From contig CAYTCD010000006.1 in the NCBI GenBank assembly GCA_964436335.1, positions 1-37,689 on the forward strand: a stretch of 37,689 bases of DNA, in the 5' to 3' direction. Position 1 is the stretch's first letter; every line of letters starts with the position of its first letter. The notes under the pieces are model-generated. The model saw only the letters and a program-made list of their open reading frames with translations, ran no database searches and was not told the origin of the DNA. A program made the position numbers and the translations under genes. Below, piece by piece: positions 8,898-16,300 of this stretch. The DNA is from Pullibacteroides sp964436335 (GTDB lineage Bacteria > Bacteroidota > Bacteroidia > Bacteroidales > P3).

Positions 8898-10841
8898 ATG
8901 AACAAGTTAGATTCCAAGGTTCCTTCCGGGCCGTTGGCGCAGAAGTGGACTAAATATAAGGCTGAACAGCATTTGGTGAACCCCGCCAACAAACGCAAGC
9001 TCGATGTGATTGTGGTGGGAACCGGCCTTGCCGGGGCTTCGGCGGCCGCTTCTTTGGGCGCGTTGGGTTTCAATGTAAAGATATTCTGCATTTCCGACAG
9101 TCCCCGCCGGGCGCACTCCATCGCCGCGCAGGGCGGTATCAATGCGGCCAAGAACTATCAGAACGACGGCGACAGCATCTACCGTCTTTTCTACGATACC
9201 ATCAAGGGAGGCGACTACCGAGCCCGCGAAGCCAACGTATATCGTCTGGCGGAAGTGAGCAACGATATCATTGACCAGTGTGTGGCGCAGGGCGTGCCTT
9301 TTGCCCGCGACTATGCCGGTTATCTCGACAACCGTTCTTTCGGCGGCGCGCAGGTTTCGCGTACTTTCTACGCCCGCGGTCAGACCGGACAGCAGTTGCT
9401 GATCGGTGCCTACGGTGCTTTGAGCAACGAGATAGCAAAAGGCAGCGTAAAGATGTACGCCCGCCGCGAAATGATGGACGTGGTGGTGAAAGACGGCCAC
9501 GCCTGCGGTATCATCTGCCGGAATTTGGTGAGTGGTGAAATTGAACGTTATTCGGCACACGCCGTATTGCTTTGCACGGGCGGCTACGGAAACGTGTATT
9601 TCTTGAGCACCAACGCCATGAACAGCAACGGCAGCGCGGCTTGGAAAGCCTATAAGAAAGGTGCTTGTTTCGCCAATCCCTGTTTTACGCAGATTCACCC
9701 CACCTGTATTCCCGTTCACGGCGATTATCAGAGCAAGCTCACGCTGATGAGCGAAAGTCTGCGTAACGATGGCCGTATCTGGGTTCCCAAAGAAAAAGAA
9801 GACGTGGAAAAACTCCGCAAAGGCGAAATCCGCCCCGTGGATATTCCCGAAGAAAAGCGCGACTACTACTTGGAACGCCGTTATCCGGCTTTCGGAAACC
9901 TGGTGCCGCGTGACGTGGCTTCCCGTGCCGCCAAAGAACGTTGCGATGCCGGTTTTGGCGTAAACGAAACGGGTCTGGCGGTGTTCCTCGATTTCAAGAG
10001 CGCCATCGAACGCCTGGGCAGGAAGAAAATCGAGGAACGCTACGGCAACCTGTTCCAGATGTATCAGAAGATTACCGACCAGAACCCCTACGAAACCCCG
10101 ATGATGATTTATCCGGCGGTTCACTACACGATGGGCGGTCTTTGGGTCGATTACGAATTGCAGACCACGTTGCCGGGCCTGTTCGCCTTGGGCGAAGCCA
10201 ACTTCTCCGACCACGGTGCCAACCGTCTGGGTGCTTCGGCCTTGATGCAGGGGCTTTCCGACGGTTATTTCGTGATTCCCTACACCCTGCAGAACTTCCT
10301 TTCCTCGCATATTTCCGATGGTCCTGTTCCTACCGACCTGCCCGAATTCGAGATGGCGGAAAAAGCGGTGAAAGAACAGATAAACCGTTTGTGCAACATC
10401 AAGGGAAAGACTTCTCCCGATACTTTCCACAAACGTTTGGGTCATATCATGTGGGAAGGCGTCGGCATGGGACGTACCGCCAAGAGCCTCGAATGGGCCA
10501 TCGGCGAAATCAAGGCCTTGCGTGCCGAATTCTGGCGCGACCTCAAGGTGGTGGGTGCCGCCAACGAAATGAATCCCGAACTGGAAAAGGCCCTGCGCCT
10601 TGCCGATTTTCTGGAATTGGGCGAACTCATGGCCAAGGATGCTTTGCTGCGTGAGGAATCCTGCGGCGGTCACTTCCGCGAAGAACATCAGACGCCCGAA
10701 GGCGAAGCCAAGCGCGACGATGAAAAATTCATGCACGTTTCGGCTTGGGAATACAAGGGCGAGGAAGCCGAACCCGAACGCCACATCGAGCCTTTGGAAT
10801 ACGAAAACATCAAGGTGGCGGTGCGCAATTACAAAAACTAA
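8898..10841 (+). CDS. frdA: Succinate dehydrogenase/fumarate reductase, flavoprotein subunit
   Basis: This 647-residue catalytic subunit interconverts fumarate and succinate at the cytoplasmic face. The dinucleotide-binding motif GTGLAGASAAASLG (41-54) is followed by RAHSIAAQGGINAA, where H73 is the expected site of covalent FAD attachment. Further conserved blocks are FTQIHPTCIP (active-site region), the Gly-rich HYTMGGLWVDYE region, GEANFSDHGANRLGASALMQ, and the C-terminal REEHQTPEGEAKRDDE. The length and gene order C-A-B match class-B enzymes. In anaerobic Bacteroidales this complex mainly acts as fumarate reductase in succinate/propionate formation (established for the group). The sequence alone does not fix the direction. 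Confidence 0.96.
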   Translation: MNKLDSKVPSGPLAQKWTKYKAEQHLVNPANKRKLDVIVVGTGLAGASAAASLGALGFNVKIFCISDSPRRAHSIAAQGGINAAKNYQNDGDSIYRLFYDTIKGGDYRAREANVYRLAEVSNDIIDQCVAQGVPFARDYAGYLDNRSFGGAQVSRTFYARGQTGQQLLIGAYGALSNEIAKGSVKMYARREMMDVVVKDGHACGIICRNLVSGEIERYSAHAVLLCTGGYGNVYFLSTNAMNSNGSAAWKAYKKGACFANPCFTQIHPTCIPVHGDYQSKLTLMSESLRNDGRIWVPKEKEDVEKLRKGEIRPVDIPEEKRDYYLERRYPAFGNLVPRDVASRAAKERCDAGFGVNETGLAVFLDFKSAIERLGRKKIEERYGNLFQMYQKITDQNPYETPMMIYPAVHYTMGGLWVDYELQTTLPGLFALGEANFSDHGANRLGASALMQGLSDGYFVIPYTLQNFLSSHISDGPVPTDLPEFEMAEKAVKEQINRLCNIKGKTSPDTFHKRLGHIMWEGVGMGRTAKSLEWAIGEIKALRAEFWRDLKVVGAANEMNPELEKALRLADFLELGELMAKDALLREESCGGHFREEHQTPEGEAKRDDEKFMHVSAWEYKGEEAEPERHIEPLEYENIKVAVRNYKN

Positions 10842-10853
10842 ACACGAAAAGCA

Positions 10854-11591
10854 ATGAACTTTACATTAAAAGTATGGCGTCAGAGCGGTCCCAAGGCAAA
10901 AGGACGTTTTGAAACCTATCCCATAAGCAATATCTCGTCCGATTGTTCCTTTTTGGAAATGTTGGACATTTTGAACGAAAACCTCGTGTCGGAAGGCAAG
11001 GAACCCGTTTGCTTCGACCACGATTGCCGCGAGGGTATCTGCGGTATGTGCAGTCTCTACATCAACGGGCATCCGCACGGCCCCGACAGCCAGATCACCA
11101 GTTGCCAGTTGCACATGCGCAAGTTCAAGGACGGCGATACGTTTTATATCGAACCGTGGCGCAGCGCGGCTTTCCCCGTTATCACAGACCTTACCGTGGA
11201 TCGCCAGGCCTTCGACAAGATTATCCAGGCCGGCGGCTTTATTTCCGCCACCACGGGCGGTGTGCCCGACGGCAACGCCATTCCCGTGCGCAAGAAGGAT
11301 GCCGACACGGCTATGGATGCGGCTGCCTGCATCGGTTGCGGTGCATGTGTGGCGGCCTGCAAGAACGCTTCGGCCATGTTGTTCGTTTCCGCCAAGGTTT
11401 CGCACCTTGCGCATCTGCCCCAAGGCAAGGTGGAAGCCGCCGAAAGGGTCAAGAAGATGATCGCCAAGATGGACGAACTCGGCTTCGGCAACTGCACCAA
11501 TACGGGGGCCTGCGAGGCGGAGTGTCCTAAGGGGATTAAGATTTTGCATATTGCCAAGCTTAATCGCGAGTTCATAAAAGCAAGCGTGTAA
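10854..11591 (+). CDS. frdB: Succinate dehydrogenase/fumarate reductase, iron-sulfur subunit
   Basis: This 245-residue subunit passes electrons between the flavin and the b hemes. The N-terminal ferredoxin fold binds a [2Fe-2S] cluster through C58, C63, C66 and C84 (CREGICGMC plus SCQL). The C-terminal domain has CIGCGACVAAC (C159, C162, C165, C169) and CTNTGACEAECP (C214, C220, C224) for the remaining clusters. All cluster ligands are present. It follows frdA by 12 nt and ends the operon. Its stop codon overlaps the left arm of a long inverted repeat. Confidence 0.96.
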   Translation: MNFTLKVWRQSGPKAKGRFETYPISNISSDCSFLEMLDILNENLVSEGKEPVCFDHDCREGICGMCSLYINGHPHGPDSQITSCQLHMRKFKDGDTFYIEPWRSAAFPVITDLTVDRQAFDKIIQAGGFISATTGGVPDGNAIPVRKKDADTAMDAAACIGCGACVAACKNASAMLFVSAKVSHLAHLPQGKVEAAERVKKMIAKMDELGFGNCTNTGACEAECPKGIKILHIAKLNREFIKASV

Positions 11592-11717
11592 AAAAAGCGT
11601 TTTGGACGGCGGTCTGCTTCGTTGCGGTCTTCGGGCTGTTCGGTCACGTACTTGAGTACGCTCCCTCACATCCCTTCAGCCCGCGCCTCGCATCCCACCA
11701 TCCAAAACGCTTTTTTT
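11590..11717. repeat. 128-bp nested inverted-repeat element downstream of frdB
   Basis: The outer arms are a perfect 17-bp inverted repeat, AAAAAAAGCGTTTTGGA (11590-11606) with its complement at 11701-11717. Inside lie a second perfect pair, CGGGCTG (11632-11638) with CAGCCCG (11677-11683), and a central near-hairpin CGTACTTGAGTACG (11647-11660). The A-run/T-run arms would act as an intrinsic terminator on either strand. The layered structure looks more like a dispersed intergenic repeat unit than a simple terminator. Whether other copies exist cannot be seen here. Confidence 0.75.
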
Positions 11718-11775
11718 CTGATAAGGATGATGGTTGCTTTTCATTGCGGCTTGCGCTTTGCATACTATCATCCCA

Positions 11776-11820
11776 AATGCTAAAAAGGTCTGCGGAAATT
11801 CCGCAGACCTTTTTAGCATT
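11776..11820. terminator. Bidirectional terminator (22-bp perfect palindrome)
   Basis: Arms 11776-11797 and 11799-11820 are perfectly complementary over 22 bp with a single central A. The inner part is GC-rich (GGTCTGCGG) and flanked by A5/T5 tracts, giving a terminator for both strands. It separates the convergent frdB (+) and ATPase (-) genes. The 58 nt between this element and the upstream inverted repeat hold nothing I can identify. Confidence 0.8.
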
Positions 11821-11843
11821 TTCTTTATCAGATGGTTGCTCTT

Positions 11844-12983
11844 TTAGATGATATCGCCGTTCCAGAGCATCTTTAAGAAATCCATGATATAAAGGATTTC
11901 GATGTTGCCGGATTTGCGGCTTAATTTATCCAGCGAAACGATAATGGGTCTGCTTTGCGGATGTTCTTCCAAAAAACGCTTGAGTCCTGTTTGATGGCGC
12001 GGTTTGATTTCTGTTGCCGACTTGATTTCGATGGCCACTTTCGCATTTCCCAAAACGGCATCCACTTCCATGCCGGAGTAGGTTCGCCAATAAGACAGTT
12101 TATCCGGCGAACCGCTGTATCCTATATAGGCAATGAGTTCTTGTATAACAAAGTGTTCAAAAGCATGGCCATATTCGGGCGAACCGGGTTGGATATGATG
12201 CCGCCCCGTTAAATAATTGGCGATACCTACATCAAAATAGTAGAATTTCGGAGCATGAAAAAGCTTACGTTTAACGGTTTTTTGAAAGGCGGGAACCTCG
12301 TAGCCGATAAGCGTATCGTATAAGATCTGGAAATAGGATTTTATGGTGTTTGCCGATACGCCGCAATCGGAAGCTATGTTTTCGTAGTTGATGATTTCTC
12401 CGTCTGAAATGGCGGCTACTTCCATAAAACGGCCGAAAGCGGCAACGCCTCTCAGCATGGCTTCTTCGCGGATTTCCTCTTTCAGGTATAGTTCCACATA
12501 GGCTTTGATTCTTTTATTGGCGTCTTGTGTCATGTAATGCCTTGGAATCATGCCGTTTTGCAAAGCTTTAGACAAATCGAAATCCGGAATTTCCGCACTG
12601 ACGAGAGGATATAATGTTTCGGGTACGGCACGACCGCCGAGCGTATTCGCGCCCGACCGCTTGATTTTTCTTGCACTGGAACCGCTAAGGATAAAGTATA
12701 GTCCTTTTTTTACCATCAGCGAATGGATTTCATCCAACAACTCGGGAACTTTTTGAATTTCATCCACTATCACCAATGTCTTTGCCGGATATCTTTCCAG
12801 CATCTCACCAAATAAGGCCGGTTGTTTCTGAAGTCTTTGACGAAGTTCAGGCTGGAGTAAATCAAAATAAACCGCATTAGGAAAACGTTGCTCCAAAAGT
12901 GTGGATTTTCCTACTTGGCGAGCGCCAAATAGAAACATTGCTTCATCTAATTTGTTTTCTATTTTCAAAAATCTATTATACAT
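11844..12983 (-). CDS. AAA ATPase with C-terminal DUF4143 domain
   Basis: The protein has 379 residues from ATG 12983. The N-terminal ATPase has Walker A GARQVGKST (about 20-28) and Walker B LVIVDEIQKVP, followed by a sensor-like ILSGSSARK. After a winged-helix-like middle (SDGEIINYENIASDCGVSANTI), the C-terminal DUF4143 part includes KFYYFDVGIANYL and a PD-(D/E)xK-like pattern (GHAFEHFVIQEL, then EVDAVLGNAKVAIEIKSA). The family is widespread in Bacteroidetes and its function is not established. The frame stays open upstream to 13112, but those 43 codons run through two hairpins, so I place the start at MYNRFLKIE. It is a lone gene convergent with frdB. Confidence 0.9.
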   Translation of the reverse strand: MYNRFLKIENKLDEAMFLFGARQVGKSTLLEQRFPNAVYFDLLQPELRQRLQKQPALFGEMLERYPAKTLVIVDEIQKVPELLDEIHSLMVKKGLYFILSGSSARKIKRSGANTLGGRAVPETLYPLVSAEIPDFDLSKALQNGMIPRHYMTQDANKRIKAYVELYLKEEIREEAMLRGVAAFGRFMEVAAISDGEIINYENIASDCGVSANTIKSYFQILYDTLIGYEVPAFQKTVKRKLFHAPKFYYFDVGIANYLTGRHHIQPGSPEYGHAFEHFVIQELIAYIGYSGSPDKLSYWRTYSGMEVDAVLGNAKVAIEIKSATEIKPRHQTGLKRFLEEHPQSRPIIVSLDKLSRKSGNIEILYIMDFLKMLWNGDII

Positions 12984-13010
12984 ATTATTATGTAATTTCT
13001 GATCGTATTT

Positions 13011-13073
13011 AACTGCGGATTTTACTGAAAAATCCGCAGTTGTATTGCGGATTTTACCGAAAAATCCGCAGTT
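13011..13073. repeat. Two tandem hairpin repeats in the ATPase gene leader
   Basis: Two 28-bp copies (13014-13041 and 13046-13073, period 32, one T/C difference) each form a palindrome: arms like TGCGGATTTT and AAAATCCGCA around a 4-5 nt loop. The first copy is extended by AAC/GTT. They lie 28-90 bp upstream of the ATPase start on the minus strand. They could be operator sites or leader RNA hairpins. Confidence 0.8.
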
Positions 13074-13080
13074 AATAGTG

Positions 13081-13088
13081 CGAATATA
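13081..13088 (-). promoter_or_regulatory. Possible -7 box for the ATPase gene
   Basis: On the minus strand this reads TATATTCG, seven of eight matches to TAnnTTTG. It lies just upstream of the tandem hairpins, so the transcript would begin with them. I see no good -33 element at the usual distance. Confidence 0.3.
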
Positions 13089-13182
13089 CGTGAAAATTTT
13101 CAATTGATTCACGGTTGCGATTTCCGGGTGATTAAATGATTTCCATCCTTCTCAATATTTTTTTCGTTTAAAAGTTTTTGAT

Positions 13183-13190
13183 TATCTTTA
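13183..13190 (+). promoter_or_regulatory. Possible -7 box for the 1981-residue secreted protein gene
   Basis: TATCTTTA differs from TAnnTTTG only at the last base. It lies 135 bp before the start codon at 13318, giving a leader of about 120 nt that contains the palindrome at 13262-13277. Confidence 0.4.
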
Positions 13191-13261
13191 CACTCCAAGC
13201 AATACTTTAAAAAACGGAGTTTTTACAAAAAGGAAATACTGGCAGCACAGATAAAGACAAG

Positions 13262-13277
13262 CGGTTCTTAAGAACCG
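13262..13277. promoter_or_regulatory. Perfect 16-bp palindrome in the leader of the secreted protein gene
   Basis: CGGTTCTTAAGAACCG is perfectly self-complementary with no loop, which suits a dimeric DNA-binding protein better than an RNA hairpin. It lies 40 bp before the start at 13318 and downstream of the candidate promoter. A regulatory role is inference. Confidence 0.4.
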
Positions 13278-13317
13278 TACATATAATTCACGGAGTGTTC
13301 GATTAAAAAATTACAAA

Positions 13318-16300
13318 ATGAAACGAACATCTAAATTTTGCGCGATACTGTTTTGCGCAATGCTGTGGTTAAACCCGGTTGGGGCCCAGCAACTCAAAAA
13401 TCCGGTTGCCGAAAGCAACGGTACGGATGTAAGGTTAGACAAAGTCTTACCGGTATTGCATCAGCGCATAACGGTGGCCAATGATTTGGCAACGCTTGAA
13501 GTGCAAAAACTGCAGAAGGACGTACCGGCCGTAAAGGCACAAAAACTTCCGAAAAAAATCCAGGCAGACTTCGGTAACCAGGTGTTTACTGAAGAACAGA
13601 AATTGGAGATGGTAGAGGACTATATGCGTCAGGCCTTTGCCGCTGCTCCTAAGGAAGGTATGGCGAGCGGGCTTACGCATGTGTTTGTTGGAGGAAGTGC
13701 CAACAACAACGACATGGTGAAAGCCACTTATGTTGATGGTGTGAGGACAGGACTTGCGACTTGTGGTTTTCCTTATACAAACAGTGGCACAAGACTGCAT
13801 CCGCATTGGGGTACATGGAATGGCTCCACTTATGAAGGACTGTGGGCAGCGGGAAATTCGCTATCAGGCTATTTTACTTACGATCCGCTGACAAGAGAGG
13901 CAAAGCAGCTCACCTCGGCCTATCTGAGCGGAGACCAGGGGGGAATGCTCTCAGATGCTTGTGCGTATGACTATTCTTCCAATAAGGTTTATTGTTTACT
14001 GAATGAATATAACTCTAGTTACAGTGCCATCACGGGGATTAAATTTTATTCGGCCGATAAGGGCACGGCAGTTTTTGAAGAATCTTTTTCGATTGAAATT
14101 TCCACGGAAAATATACCGGTTTCCATGGCTATCGACAAAACCGGCAAGTTTTATATCTTTTGCACAGACGGCAAGGTTTATACCGTAAAGAAAGAAGGTG
14201 AAACCTATTCGTTGGAAGAAGTGGGAGATACCCGGCAACCTACCGACACCTATGCTCAGTCTGCGGCATGGGATTACCGCAGCGACAAGGTATATTGGGC
14301 CAACATAGCGGCAAACGGTGCGGCGGCATATATGTCGGTATGGGATCCGTCGAAAAAAGATACATCCGTTCAATTGGGAAGTTTGATTCAACTTAAAGGA
14401 ATGGCTTCCGTTTTTTATGTGGATGAAAATCCCGAAGCCACCAATCTGAGTCTTGCCTACGACGGTACGGATGTTATCGCACGGTTCACCGCACCGACCC
14501 TTACCATCAACGGAGACCCCGTTGAATTGGGCACCGCTCAAATCTATAAGTTGGATGGAGAAACGCCGGTTTTGACCAAGACAGTGGAAAATATTGTTCC
14601 CGGGCAGAAATACACCGAAACTATCCCCGTTACCGAAACCGAGGGCACACTTACCTATCTCTTCCGGATAAGCAACAAGGCGGGCAAATACTCTGCGCCC
14701 ACTATGGCCGATGTGCGTTTGCTCAACATCGTGTTGCCCTATACGAACGGCTTTGAGGAAGATGAAAGCGGCAAGATGGAAAACATCACGCTTATCAATG
14801 GAACCGACCAAACCGAGGGCTGTGGCCGCACCACGGATGATGCCCGTACAGGCACTTACAGCTATCAGCTTACCGGCGATTACTATGGAACACAAGGACA
14901 AGACCCGGCCTTGAATATCGAAGCCCTTGCGGTAAGGCAAGGAGCAGGATATAGGGTTTCCTTCTATTACAAAACTGCTTCCGTCAACTGTGTGGACGTA
15001 TATGTGGATGGACAAATGATCGGTTATCAGGACATACAAGCCGGAGACGGTTGGTTGAAGTTCGAGGCCCTTTATGCAGCGGATGCCACAGGTCAGATGA
15101 CGGTGACGATTGGTTCGGAAGACGATGAAAATCCGATGTATATCGATGATATCGAGATAAGGGAAGTTATTTCTCCCGATGTACCGGGATATGCTGTTTT
15201 TAACAATGTTACCGCCGCCACTGATGGCTCCTTGAAAGCCATTGTCAATATGACCTTGCCCACAAAAACAATGGGGGATGAAACCTTGTCGGGTATCGAC
15301 AGCATTGAGTTTTATTGTGGTACGGTCTCCGGTCAGAATGTAACATTTAGCCTAATTCCCGCCAATGTGGTAAAGACGGGGCTTACTCCGGGGGCGACGC
15401 TCAATCTCGAGGCTGAAGTGCCTCAGGCCGGTAAGTATTGTTTCCGCGCCAAACTTTACAACGAAAACGGGGCTTCTGTAAACTATTCGAGATATGAGGA
15501 TGCCGATGGCTATCTATTGATAAGTCCTTGGATTGGTCCCGATAACCTTACTTCTGTAACCATAACTTCCGATGTCAAGACAGATGGTTCTACCGTATTG
15601 AGTTGGGCGCAGACGGTAGGTTCGAATGGCGGTTATGTGGGAACGGTTACCTACACAATCAAGGAGGGTGAAACCAGCCTGTATTCGGGTTCTGAAACCA
15701 CTTGTACACTTACCGGTTTGACCAAGGGCCTGCATATGCTGAATTTGGTTATGACCAACGACAAGGAAAAGACGCTTACGCAGAAAGCCTATACCTTGAG
15801 CGGTATGGATGAAAACGCCACTTATTGGAATGTGGCACCCGGTGGAACCACGATGGTCTCCAACAGAGCTTTCTATACTAGCACCACCGCCACCAATTCG
15901 GGCTTCTCTCAAGCTATCTATCCCGCTTCGGGCAAAGCCATGTATATCGATACCCTCTTGCTGTTCGCTACAGCTCCCACTACCGGTGAGGCCAAGCAAT
16001 ACACCAAGATTTACATGGGAATCACCAAACAGGATGGTTTTGCCGGCACATCTACGTATAGTGGTATCGAGAATGATTTTATCGAAAGGGAAAAACTTAC
16101 CGAAGTGTTTGCCGATACCTTGCGTTTTAAGGCAGGTGAAAACACCTTGAAGTTGCCTTTGAAAGGTTTCTACTATAACGGCGAAGACAATTTGGCAATC
16201 ACTTTTGTAAAACCTTTGCAAGGTCCCGCCACTTTTGCCGCCGTTCCTTATACCGGTGCTACGACCGAAAACATGTCGCTCAAGTATCTGTCAAGCGCAC

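Noticed and set aside
8907..10784. Very long open frame on the minus strand opposite frdA
   Set aside because: It mirrors the codon bias of frdA, has no recognisable domain, and overlaps a certain gene over its whole length.
12984..13112. 43-residue N-terminal extension of the DUF4143 ATPase
   Set aside because: The codons run through both tandem hairpins and are low in protein-like character. The family start is at the conserved MYNRF-like beginning.
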